From: Flavobacteriaceae bacterium
GTDB taxonomy: Bacteria > Bacteroidota > Bacteroidia > Flavobacteriales > Flavobacteriaceae
Length of the DNA: 64,000 nt
Assembly (NCBI GenBank): GCA_018669795.1
Contig: JABHSQ010000026.1
Span: 62,001-126,000 of the forward strand
Direction: 5' to 3'
Shown piece after piece: positions 54,197-63,153 of the stretch (position 1 is the first letter of the stretch; each line of letters begins with the position of its first letter). The notes under the pieces were generated by a model. That model made no database searches, was not told the DNA's origin, and saw only the letters and a list, made by a program, of their open reading frames with translations. The position numbers and the translations under genes were made by a program.

Positions 54197-54676
54197 CTAC
54201 CAAGTATGGCCTTTCAATTTTAAGGCAGCTTTTAAGATATCTTTTTGACTTATTTGACCTACCAATTTACCTTCTTTTACAATTGGAAACCTTCTTCTTT
54301 TTGAAGAAATAAATTTTTCAGCAGCATCAAAAATATTCATATCACCATCAATGGTTTCAATATCTTTAATCATATGATCTTCTACATTTATATTCCCCAA
54401 AGGCTGGTTGTAATAACGACTTTCGGTAATTTGTTTGATACAGTCCCCTTCTGATATCATTCCAATTAATTCGTTATTTTTATTAACAACAGGTCCACCA
54501 GAAATTCGATTTTTAATAAGTTGATTCATTACCGCTAACACCGATTGTTGAGGTTTAAATACAATTAAGTTTCTTGTCATATAATCAGATACAATTATTT
54601 GTTCCGATGTGTCTTTTGCCTTTTTAGACCTTCTCCCAATAAAACTTTTAATTCCCATAATATTCATGTTTAACAT
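54197..54676 (-). CDS. CBS domain pair protein
   Basis: 159 residues with two CBS units: VSDYMTRNLIVFKPQQSVLAV and VEDHMIKDIETIDGDMNIFDA begin each. Such pairs bind adenine nucleotides and usually regulate a partner. The family commonly begins MGIKSF, so the ATG at 54658 may be the true start; 54676 is kept as the longest ATG form. Convergent with the DUF5689 gene. Confidence 0.87.
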   Translation of the reverse strand: MLNMNIMGIKSFIGRRSKKAKDTSEQIIVSDYMTRNLIVFKPQQSVLAVMNQLIKNRISGGPVVNKNNELIGMISEGDCIKQITESRYYNQPLGNINVEDHMIKDIETIDGDMNIFDAAEKFISSKRRRFPIVKEGKLVGQISQKDILKAALKLKGHTW

Positions 54677-54777
54677 CCTAAGTTAAACATAAATATTAAG
54701 AATTTCTTTTAGAAAATAGCAATATTCACTTTTATTGATATTATATGGTACATTTAAAGCTTATAAAAACTCTATCT

Positions 54778-57111
54778 ATGAAGCGTTCTCAATCCTTTAT
54801 ATCTTTTTTATTAATAATTGGCTTAGTCTACTTAAGCTTTTACAGTTTAATGCCTCAAAATGGGACTCCAGCCTCAATTTCTGAAACTGAATTCTCCACA
54901 GAAAGAGCTTTAATTCCTTTAAAGGAAATCACGAAAGCTCCACATTATATTGGAACTGCAGAACACACAAGAGTTCGAGAATATATTGTAGAACAATTAA
55001 AGGGATTGGGTTTAGAAACCGAAATACAAGAGGGATTTATACTGAACCCTAAGTGGAAGAGTTTGGATAAACCAAAAAATATACTTGCAAAAATTAAAGG
55101 TTCTGGAAACGGTAAGTCTCTATTGCTCTTATCTCATTATGACAGTGCCTTAACTCCATCATTTGGCGCTAGTGATGCAGGAAGTGGAGTAGTCACTATT
55201 TTAGAAACGATTCGAGCTTATAAAGCGAGTGGTAAAATACCAAAAAATGATATTATAATTTTAATTACCGATGCTGAAGAGGTAGGTTTAGACGGAGCTA
55301 GACTTTTTGTTAAAAATCATTCCTGGGCAAAAAATGTAGGTATTGCTTTAAATTTTGAAGCTCGTGGTAGCGGAGGTCCGAGTAATATGATTGTAGAAAC
55401 TAATGGCGGAAATAAAAACTTAATTAATGCTTTTATAGAAGCAGACGTTAAATTTCCCGTGGCATCCTCGTTAATGTATAGTATCTATAAAATGTTGCCA
55501 AACGATACAGACTCTACTGTTTTAAGAGAAGGAGGCGATATCGATGGGTTCTTTTTTGCATTTATAGATGATCATTTTGATTACCATACAGCAAATGATA
55601 ATTTTGAAAATCTAGATCGAAATACCTTACAGCATCAAGGAGAATATTTACTTCCATTAGTTCATTATTTTGGGGATGCAAATCTTAGTTCTTTAAAATC
55701 TAACGAAGACAATGTATATATAAACGTGCCAATTCTTAAAATGATTAGCTATCCTTTTGATTGGATATTTCCGATGTTAATTTTGGCAATTGTATGTTTC
55801 ATTGTTTTAATTGTTTATGGATTAAACAAGAAGGTACTTTCAGGCAAAACGATTGTAAGAAGTTTTATTCCTTTTTTATTAGCGATGGTTAGTTGTGGAC
55901 TTATAGGATTTTATGGATGGAAATTACTCTTGGTACTGTATCCGAAATATTTAGAAATACAACATGGATTTACCTATAACGGTCATACTTATATTTCATT
56001 TTTTGTAGTAGTGTCATTAGGAATCTTATTTGGGATTTATCATAGGTATTCTAAAAATACAAATGTTGCAAGTTTGTTAATTGCGCCACTTACATTTTGG
56101 TTAATCATAAACGTATTGGTTGCTATTTATTTAAAAGGGGCAGCATTTTTTATTATCCCAGTTTTTCTAGGACTTCTTTCTCTATGGATATTAATACGTC
56201 AAGAAAAACCTAACCTAATTTTAATGGTTTTAATTGGGGGCTTAGCAATTTTTATGTTTGCCCCTCTTATTCAATTTTTCCCTGTAGGTTTAGGATTAAA
56301 AATGTTGGTAGGAAGTTGTTTATTTACCGCATTGCTTTTTGGAATATTACTACCAGTCTTTGGGTTTTATAGCGAGAAAGGAGTTATTTCTGCGGCGTTT
56401 ATGCTAGTAGCGATTGTGTTTTTTATTAAAGCACATCTAACAAGTGATTTTACTGCTGAAAGACAAAAACCAAATAGTTTGGTGTATTATTATGATGCAG
56501 ATATGGAAGCAAATTATTGGGCCACTTATGATCAACTATTAGACGATTGGACCAAAGAATATTTAGGAGAAGACCCTGAAGAAGCATCTAACTATATAAG
56601 CTATGCATCTGGAAGTAAATATTCTAAAGGCTATAGTTTTGCTGTGGAAGCTCCGCCTAAAAACATTCCTTTATTTGAAGCGGTATTGAATAAAGACACC
56701 ATTATAAATAACATTAAAAAGAGAACCTTTACTATCATTCCAAAACGAAATGTTAATCAAATAAGTTTATATGTAGCAGAAGGGGTAGAGTTTGATTTTC
56801 TTTCCTTTAATGGTCAAAGTTTGCCATTAAACAAAAATGAAAATAGTGCTTCACAAAAAATTAAGAGTAAAGAATTGGTTCGGTATTATATTTCAGATAA
56901 GGATAGTTTAGAGGTTTCTTATGAAGTTTCAAAAGATCAAAAAGTTTCTTTTACGGTGATGGAGTACTCTTTTGATTTATTAGATCACCCTCAATTTACG
57001 ATTACCAATAGAGCAGAAAATATGATGTCTAAACCATTTGTAGTTACGGATGCTATTATTGTAAAGAAAACAATTGTTATTGATAACTTGATATTAAAGG
57101 TTAGGGATTAA
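54778..57111 (+). CDS. M28 family metallopeptidase with C-terminal membrane domain
   Basis: 777 residues from the ATG at 54778, which gives a normal N-terminal anchor (SFISFLLIIGLVYLSFYSLMP); an ATG at 54745 adds 11 charged/hydrophobic residues and is possible. The M28 domain (about 60-310) has the zinc residues in LSHYDSAL, GASDAGSGV and ITDAEEVGLDGA. From about 320 to 560 there are eight or so membrane helices, then a C-terminal periplasmic domain. The layout resembles ERMP1-type aminopeptidases. Confidence 0.9.
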   Translation: MKRSQSFISFLLIIGLVYLSFYSLMPQNGTPASISETEFSTERALIPLKEITKAPHYIGTAEHTRVREYIVEQLKGLGLETEIQEGFILNPKWKSLDKPKNILAKIKGSGNGKSLLLLSHYDSALTPSFGASDAGSGVVTILETIRAYKASGKIPKNDIIILITDAEEVGLDGARLFVKNHSWAKNVGIALNFEARGSGGPSNMIVETNGGNKNLINAFIEADVKFPVASSLMYSIYKMLPNDTDSTVLREGGDIDGFFFAFIDDHFDYHTANDNFENLDRNTLQHQGEYLLPLVHYFGDANLSSLKSNEDNVYINVPILKMISYPFDWIFPMLILAIVCFIVLIVYGLNKKVLSGKTIVRSFIPFLLAMVSCGLIGFYGWKLLLVLYPKYLEIQHGFTYNGHTYISFFVVVSLGILFGIYHRYSKNTNVASLLIAPLTFWLIINVLVAIYLKGAAFFIIPVFLGLLSLWILIRQEKPNLILMVLIGGLAIFMFAPLIQFFPVGLGLKMLVGSCLFTALLFGILLPVFGFYSEKGVISAAFMLVAIVFFIKAHLTSDFTAERQKPNSLVYYYDADMEANYWATYDQLLDDWTKEYLGEDPEEASNYISYASGSKYSKGYSFAVEAPPKNIPLFEAVLNKDTIINNIKKRTFTIIPKRNVNQISLYVAEGVEFDFLSFNGQSLPLNKNENSASQKIKSKELVRYYISDKDSLEVSYEVSKDQKVSFTVMEYSFDLLDHPQFTITNRAENMMSKPFVVTDAIIVKKTIVIDNLILKVRD

Positions 57112-57146
57112 CCAATAATACTCTTTTTTTATAAATTTTATGGATG

Positions 57147-59213
57147 CTACCAAATACGAACGCGTTCTTCAGTAGGAACAAACATTCCGTCTCCTTCTTT
57201 TATATCAAACGCTTCATAAAAAGCATCAATATTAATAAGAGGTTGTGTTGCTCTTACCATACCTGGAGAATGTGGATCTGTTTTAATGCGATTTCGCAAT
57301 TCCTCATCTCTTGTTAAAGTTCTCCAAACAGTTGCCCAACTCATAAAGAATCGTTGTTCTGCTTTAAAACCATCAATATCTTCCGGTCTTCCATTTTTTT
57401 CGTAAAGCAATTGCAAACCATCGTAAGCTCCTAAAACTCCACCAAGATCTCCAATGTTTTCACCTAAAGTAAATTTACCGTTGATATAAACACTATCTAA
57501 TACTTCTATCTTACTGTATTGTGCTGCCAAAGCATCTCCTCTAGCTGTAAATTGTTTTAAGTCTTCTTCAGACCACCAATTTACAAGATTCCCATTGGCA
57601 TCAAAACGAGCACCACTATCATCAAATGCATGAGAAATTTCATGACCTATTATGGCACCAATTCCACCATAATTTACAGCATCATCTGCTAAATAATCAT
57701 AAAAAGGAGCTTGTAATATCGCTGCAGGAAATACAATTTCATTATTTAATGGGTTAAAATATGCATTCACAGTTTGTGGTGACATTCCCCATTCTGTTTT
57801 GTCTACAGGTTCTCCCATTTCAGATAAATTTTTAGCCAATGCCCATTTGTTAATTGCACTTATATTTTCAAAATAGGTGTTTCCCTTTTTAATTTCCATC
57901 GTTGAGTAATCTTCCCAAATGTCTGGATAACCAATCTTTACCGTAAATTTATCTAATTTTTCAATGGCTTTTGTTTTGGTTTCATCACTCATCCAGTCTA
58001 GTAATTGAATGCGCACTTGATAAGAAGCAATAACATTTGCAATCATTTCTTCTGCATTTTCTTTTGCCTCTGGCGGAAATTTAGCATCTACATACAATTG
58101 CCCTAATGCTTCTCCAACATTATTGTTAACTACTGATAATGCTCGTTCATTAGCAGGTCTCATTTTTTTAGCATCTCTTAAATACTTACTGTAAAATTCC
58201 CAGTTGGCTACTTCAATTTCTTCTGTTAATCGACTCGCACTACTAACAAAAGTATCCCAACGCAATAGCGTTTTAAGATCATCGATAGTATGTTCTGTTA
58301 AAAATGAATTTAAGGTGCTAATAAATTTAGGCTGTGTTGCGATAAGGGTATCAACGTTTTGTTTAAGCTTTTTATCAGCCATCATTTTTTTTATATTTAA
58401 TGATGGAATTAATAATTGTGTTTCTGAAATGGATTTTGGATTGTTATAATTACGCATATCTCTACTTTGTACTTTATCCAATCGAGGTATTGCTAATTGC
58501 GTTTCCATCGCTAGAATTTTTTCTGCAGAAGCGGTAGCAGAAATTTCATCATCCCCTAAAAACTGTAGCATTTTTGAAATGTATTCTACATATTTTGCAC
58601 GGATTTCAACAGATTTTATATCCATTTCTAAATAATAATCACGATTACCAAGACCAAGACCATTCTCTGTAACATAAGCTGCGTTTATAGAACTATCATT
58701 TAGGTCTGCAAATGAAACAAAATCTATAAATGGTGAACTTACATTGGGAACCGTCATTAAAACAGTTTGAAGATCGTTTAAATTCTCTATGCCAGCAATA
58801 GCATCTAAAGCGGGTTGTAAGGGGGTTATTCCCTCAGTATTACGAGTATCAACATCAAGTTTTGAGTCGAATAAAAATAATGCTTTCGCCTGATCGGTAT
58901 TTGAAGCGTAGTTTCCGGTATTTTTGGCTTTTGCTAAGATCTCAAGAACATCGCTATCTGTAGATTTTCGCAAAACAGAAAATCCTCCCCAGATGGTGCG
59001 ATCTTCAGGGATTTTTGTGTTTTTCATCCAATTTCCGTTCACATAATTATAAAAATCATCTTTTGGATTTACGCTTGTATCCATGTTTTCCAGAATAATA
59101 CCGTGTGGTAATTCATCTGCTTTTTTAGAACTTTTATTGGCTTCACCACAAGACATTAGCATTAATGCAAGAGAAGCGGTTAAAGTTAAAAATTTAAATG
59201 CTGTTAATTTCAT
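57147..59213 (-). CDS. M13 (neprilysin-like) metallopeptidase lipoprotein
   Basis: 688 residues. Lipoprotein signal ending LMLMSC; zinc motif GHEISHAFDD with the third ligand in ENIGDLGG, substrate-binding NAYFNPLNNEIVFPAAIL read as NAYFNP and NEIVFPAAI, and the terminal CxVW-like RVRIW. M13 enzymes cleave oligopeptides outside the cytoplasm. A small lipoprotein gene lies 26 bases upstream on the same strand. Confidence 0.95.
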   Translation of the reverse strand: MKLTAFKFLTLTASLALMLMSCGEANKSSKKADELPHGIILENMDTSVNPKDDFYNYVNGNWMKNTKIPEDRTIWGGFSVLRKSTDSDVLEILAKAKNTGNYASNTDQAKALFLFDSKLDVDTRNTEGITPLQPALDAIAGIENLNDLQTVLMTVPNVSSPFIDFVSFADLNDSSINAAYVTENGLGLGNRDYYLEMDIKSVEIRAKYVEYISKMLQFLGDDEISATASAEKILAMETQLAIPRLDKVQSRDMRNYNNPKSISETQLLIPSLNIKKMMADKKLKQNVDTLIATQPKFISTLNSFLTEHTIDDLKTLLRWDTFVSSASRLTEEIEVANWEFYSKYLRDAKKMRPANERALSVVNNNVGEALGQLYVDAKFPPEAKENAEEMIANVIASYQVRIQLLDWMSDETKTKAIEKLDKFTVKIGYPDIWEDYSTMEIKKGNTYFENISAINKWALAKNLSEMGEPVDKTEWGMSPQTVNAYFNPLNNEIVFPAAILQAPFYDYLADDAVNYGGIGAIIGHEISHAFDDSGARFDANGNLVNWWSEEDLKQFTARGDALAAQYSKIEVLDSVYINGKFTLGENIGDLGGVLGAYDGLQLLYEKNGRPEDIDGFKAEQRFFMSWATVWRTLTRDEELRNRIKTDPHSPGMVRATQPLINIDAFYEAFDIKEGDGMFVPTEERVRIW

Positions 59214-59239
59214 AATTATAGTTTCAATTGTATTGGGTT

Positions 59240-59824
59240 TTATTTTTTATTTTGGTCTTCTAATTCTGCTTTATAAACAGCATCTAGAAATTGTTTTTGA
59301 AGTACTAATTCTTTATTTTCACTATCAACTCTTAGTAAATCGACGGCATCTTTTTCAAATTTTTCATTGATCTGAATAAATAAATTTTTCACTGAAATAT
59401 TCATTTCTTTAAAATCATCTTGAAGTCTTACAGAATCAAAATGAGCCTTATTTACTTCTTGATTTAATAACTGAGTTCGAGTTTTTACTACAATTACCCT
59501 TGAGAAAATTAAAGGAGTATTTAAGGTGTCAGGGATTTTTTTAATTAGAGAATTAATATGAGAAACCATCAGAATTGATTTAGTTTGTATCGCTTCCAAA
59601 TTATTTCCATTAATGGTTTTTGCTTGTTCTTCAAAATCTTCAAAAGCTCCCCAATGTATCACTTCTGCTCTTGCGCTTTCTGAAATCGTCGGAAATTTAA
59701 AATTAGTATTACCATAAATACTTGAATTTATTTTTTGAGAAATCAATTTTTGTATTGGTTCTTTTTGGTTATTTCCACAAGAAACTACGATTAAACTTAC
59801 TATAAAAAATACAAGAATTTTCAT
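59240..59824 (-). CDS. hypothetical lipoprotein upstream of M13 peptidase
   Basis: 194 residues with a lipoprotein signal (ILVFFIVSLIVVSC, Cys at 16). The rest is largely helical with heptad-like spacing; no family recognised. It is probably co-transcribed with the M13 peptidase gene 26 bases downstream. Confidence 0.75.
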   Translation of the reverse strand: MKILVFFIVSLIVVSCGNNQKEPIQKLISQKINSSIYGNTNFKFPTISESARAEVIHWGAFEDFEEQAKTINGNNLEAIQTKSILMVSHINSLIKKIPDTLNTPLIFSRVIVVKTRTQLLNQEVNKAHFDSVRLQDDFKEMNISVKNLFIQINEKFEKDAVDLLRVDSENKELVLQKQFLDAVYKAELEDQNKK

Positions 59825-59940
59825 TTGATAAAAGTGTGTATCTACAAATATACAAGTTCTATGGACATATTAAAGTTAATTTTAAGTGAATGTAAAAGAG
59901 AAGAATATTCGTATATTTACATAATAAAAAATTATAATTT

Positions 59941-60882
59941 TTGAATAAAATAATTCTTATAATAGGTGCATCGGGTCAAATAGGAACCGAACTAACAATG
60001 CAACTGAGAAAGAAATACGGAAACCAAAATGTAGTTGCTACAGATATTAGGGAAGATGATGGAACCTTAAGTAAAGACGGTCCTTTTGAAGTTTTAGATG
60101 CCATGGATTACCAGGGTATTGAAAGCATAGTTATAAAGTATAAAATTACAGATGTTTATTTGTTAGCGGCCATGTTATCTGCTACTGCTGAAAAGTTTCC
60201 GATGCGTGCATGGAATTTAAATATGAACTCATTATTTAATGTTTTAAACCTTGCTAGAGATCAAAAAATTAAGAAAGTATTTTGGCCTTCAAGTATTGCA
60301 GTATTCGGACCCTCTTCTCCAAAAGAGAACACACCACAAAGAACAATAATGGAACCTTCTACAGTTTATGGAATTAGTAAACAAGCTGGTGAAAGATGGT
60401 GTGAATATTATCATAATATTTATGGTGTGGATGTTCGAAGTATTAGATATCCAGGTTTAATAAGTTATAAAACTCCACCTGGTGGAGGTACAACAGATTA
60501 TGCAGTAGCTATTTATCATCAAGCTATTAAAGGCAAGAATTATGTTTGTTTCCTAGATAAGCAAACCACATTGCCCATGATGTATATTGATGATGCCATA
60601 AGAGCTACATTAACTATTATGGATGCTCCAAAGGAGTCGATTAAAATAAGAAGCTCTTATAATCTATCAGGATTAAGTTTTAATCCAATTGAAATTTCTG
60701 AAAGCATAAAACAACAAATTCCAAGTTTTGAAATTTCTTATAAACCAGATTTTAGACAAAAAATTGCAGATTCTTGGCCGAAAAGTATAGATGATACAGA
60801 TGCCAAAAATGATTGGAGATGGAAAAACAATACATCATTAGAAGAAATCACTGCTATAATGCTTAAAAATTTACAGGATTAA
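59941..60882 (+). CDS. L-threonine 3-dehydrogenase-like NAD-dependent epimerase/dehydratase family protein
   Basis: 313 residues, start TTG. The Rossmann motif GASGQIGTEL (9-18) binds NAD; the catalytic residues are Ser117/Ser118 and Tyr143-x3-Lys147 in TVYGISKQAGE. YPGLISYKTPPGGGTTDYAV and LPMMYIDDAI are characteristic of the short-chain-type threonine dehydrogenase group known from psychrophilic flavobacteria. It would oxidise threonine to 2-amino-3-ketobutyrate. A kbl gene is not in the window. Confidence 0.85.
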   Translation: MNKIILIIGASGQIGTELTMQLRKKYGNQNVVATDIREDDGTLSKDGPFEVLDAMDYQGIESIVIKYKITDVYLLAAMLSATAEKFPMRAWNLNMNSLFNVLNLARDQKIKKVFWPSSIAVFGPSSPKENTPQRTIMEPSTVYGISKQAGERWCEYYHNIYGVDVRSIRYPGLISYKTPPGGGTTDYAVAIYHQAIKGKNYVCFLDKQTTLPMMYIDDAIRATLTIMDAPKESIKIRSSYNLSGLSFNPIEISESIKQQIPSFEISYKPDFRQKIADSWPKSIDDTDAKNDWRWKNNTSLEEITAIMLKNLQD

Positions 60883-60893
60883 ATAATAGTATT

Positions 60894-61214
60894 TTAAAAC
60901 CAAGGTCGTTTACCAACCTGGTAGGTATTATAAAATTCTTCATCACTCTTTGTAAGATAAATAATACCTTCTATAAATCCTATAATCCCAGCAGCACCAC
61001 AAGTTAAAAATGTGATGACCATTTGAATTATTCCTTCTTTAGTATAACCTAAAATAAATTTATGTATCCCTAATGGTCCAAATAAAATAGCCATAATACC
61101 AGCTATTACTTTTTTGTTTTCGCCATTAGCAGTTAAATCATTCCAGTTTTCTTTAAATTCATTTGCAGTTTGTTTCGCCTCTTTTTCAAATGATTGTTTA
61201 TTTTCTTCGCTCAT
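60894..61214 (-). CDS. TM2 domain protein
   Basis: 106 residues: a charged N-terminal 35 residues, then the TM2 pair (VIAGIMAILFGPLGIHKFILGYTKEG and IIQMVITFLTCGAAGIIGFIEGI, quoted as FGPLGIHKFILGY and GIIQMVITFL). Function unknown; widespread in bacteria. Confidence 0.9.
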   Translation of the reverse strand: MSEENKQSFEKEAKQTANEFKENWNDLTANGENKKVIAGIMAILFGPLGIHKFILGYTKEGIIQMVITFLTCGAAGIIGFIEGIIYLTKSDEEFYNTYQVGKRPWF

Positions 61215-61448
61215 TAATAGTTGGTTTTTAGCAAGTTGATTTGTAAATATAATAAATAAGCACTATCAATTGACTCCCAAAGTTCAATTTTATTAACTTA
61301 ATTGTCTGAAATTTAACCAAAATTGGCATAATCATCGGTATCTAATCATCAAATGATTTTATACCAATCTTTTGTTGTTTTGGCTATTTCGTTTTAAAAA
61401 TACTCACCTCCTAATACAGTTACTCGTTTCATGATCTTAGGTTTTAAT

Positions 61449-62384
61449 TTATTGAAATTCACGAACTATTTTGTCTGCAATTACTTGGGCTAATTTCTCT
61501 TTACTTTCTAATGTCCATCCTGCAATATGAGGACTTAAAATCACATTTTCCATACTTAATAAGTCAGATAAAGATGCTGGTATTTTATTAGAAAATAATG
61601 ACTCGAACGAACTCTTTTCAAACTCTAAAACATCCAAACCAGCTCCTAATAGTTTGCCTTTTTTTAAAGCTGAAACTAAGTCTGAGGTGACCACACTTTT
61701 TCCTCTAGCGGTATTTAATAACCAAAATGCTTTTGAAAATTGATTGATAAAATCGCTGTTTACCATTCTGTTTGTTAAGGGGGTCCAAGGAATATGTAAA
61801 CTCACAACATCTACTTCTTTTTGAAAAGTTTTTAATGAAACTTGAGTCGCATTTTTATCACCAACTTGTTTCTTAATATCATAGCAAATTACCTTGCAAT
61901 CAAATCCTTTTAGTTTTTTTGAAAAAGCTTTACCCATATTTCCATACCCAATAATACCCACTGTTTTTCCATCTAATTCAATTCCTCTATTTGCTTCCCG
62001 ATGCCACAATCCTTTTCTAACTTCAAGATCTGCTTTGTTAAGTTTATTAAACAAGGAAAGAAGCATCCCTAAAGTATGTTCGCCAACAGCATTACAATTT
62101 CCTTCAGGTGCTGATATTAAAGTAATTTTTTTAGATGCAGCATAAGGAATATCTATACTTTCTAATCCAGCACCTACTCGCGCAATAAACTTTAAATTAG
62201 CTGCAGCATTAATAAAAGTTGCATCGCATTTAAACCTGCTCCTTATAACGATTCCGTCATATTCTGAAATGATTTGTTCAATATCAGATTTAGAAGAGGT
62301 GTAATCTTCTTCGTTTTTATATCCAGCATTTGTCAGTTGCTCAATAAGTAAAGGATGGTTTTTATCTAAATGAAGGACTTTCAC
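61449..62384 (-). CDS. D-2-hydroxyacid dehydrogenase (phosphoglycerate-dehydrogenase-like)
   Basis: 311 residues. NAD motif IGYGNMGKAF, catalytic Arg in RVGAGLES/NTARGKS segments and the His in ILSPHIAGWTLES. There is no C-terminal ACT domain, unlike many SerA proteins, so serine synthesis is possible but not certain. It starts 2 bases after the cupin stop and is the last gene of the leftward mgtE-thioesterase-cupin run. Confidence 0.87.
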   Translation of the reverse strand: MKVLHLDKNHPLLIEQLTNAGYKNEEDYTSSKSDIEQIISEYDGIVIRSRFKCDATFINAAANLKFIARVGAGLESIDIPYAASKKITLISAPEGNCNAVGEHTLGMLLSLFNKLNKADLEVRKGLWHREANRGIELDGKTVGIIGYGNMGKAFSKKLKGFDCKVICYDIKKQVGDKNATQVSLKTFQKEVDVVSLHIPWTPLTNRMVNSDFINQFSKAFWLLNTARGKSVVTSDLVSALKKGKLLGAGLDVLEFEKSSFESLFSNKIPASLSDLLSMENVILSPHIAGWTLESKEKLAQVIADKIVREFQ

Positions 62385-62386
62385 GA

Positions 62387-62752
62387 TTAAATTTTTGGAT
62401 AATTGCTAATTGTTTTTTCGTGTTTAATAGTACCGGTATGAGCGGTACTCAATTTTTCAAATAATAACACATGAACTTCTTCTCCGTTTTCTGTTACTGG
62501 ACAATGTTCCACTCCTTTTGGGACTAGTATAATTTCTCCTTCATTAATAATTTCAATACGATCCCTAAAATGCATTTCTAAAGTGCCTTTTATAACTTGA
62601 AATAACTCATCTTCTTTTTCGTGTTGGTGCCAAACAAACTCACCCTTAATCTTTGCTAAAAGTACTTGCATATCGTCTACGATTGCAATTTGATGAGGAT
62701 GCCAGTTCTTGCTGAATTTCGAGAACTTTTCTTTAATATTTATAGAATTCAC
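62387..62752 (-). CDS. cupin domain protein
   Basis: 121 residues, a single cupin: WHQHEKEDELFQVIKG gives the His-His-Glu metal motif and VPKGVEHCPVTENGEE the second His motif. No substrate can be assigned. It lies between the thioesterase (11 bases) and dehydrogenase (2 bases) genes. Confidence 0.9.
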   Translation of the reverse strand: MNSINIKEKFSKFSKNWHPHQIAIVDDMQVLLAKIKGEFVWHQHEKEDELFQVIKGTLEMHFRDRIEIINEGEIILVPKGVEHCPVTENGEEVHVLLFEKLSTAHTGTIKHEKTISNYPKI

Positions 62753-62763
62753 GGTCTTATAAA

Positions 62764-63153
62764 TTAGTCAAACAAGGTACTAATTTCTTCTGTTATTTTA
62801 GTTGGACGTAGTGTTTTTTCATTTAATAAGCACCAAGTAGTTTTTGCTTCGACGATTGTTTTTTGATCACTTAATCTAACAATTTTATAATGGCGTTCAC
62901 TTTTAACCCCTTCGTTTTTAGCAATCCAAGTGGTCAATTCTAATTTTTCTCCTTTAAAGGAAGCTGCTTTATAATTAATCGTGTGATTAATAACGTACCA
63001 TATATAATTTTCTTGAAATTTTTTAGGCACCGCATCATTCCAATGTTTTTCTGCAGCATCTAAGCACCATTCCAAATAAATAAGATTATTTACGTGATTT
63101 CTTTTATCTATTGCGGATGAAGGGACTATAAATGTTTTGGAATAGATTTTCAT
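62764..63153 (-). CDS. acyl-CoA thioesterase (4HBT family)
   Basis: 129 residues. Hotdog fold of the 4-hydroxybenzoyl-CoA thioesterase type: SSAIDKRNHVNNLIYLEWCLDAA carries the Asp/His-containing active-site loop (quoted in part as HVNNLIYLEW). It starts directly after the mgtE stop (TAA-ATG). The natural acyl-CoA is unknown. Confidence 0.87.
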   Translation of the reverse strand: MKIYSKTFIVPSSAIDKRNHVNNLIYLEWCLDAAEKHWNDAVPKKFQENYIWYVINHTINYKAASFKGEKLELTTWIAKNEGVKSERHYKIVRLSDQKTIVEAKTTWCLLNEKTLRPTKITEEISTLFD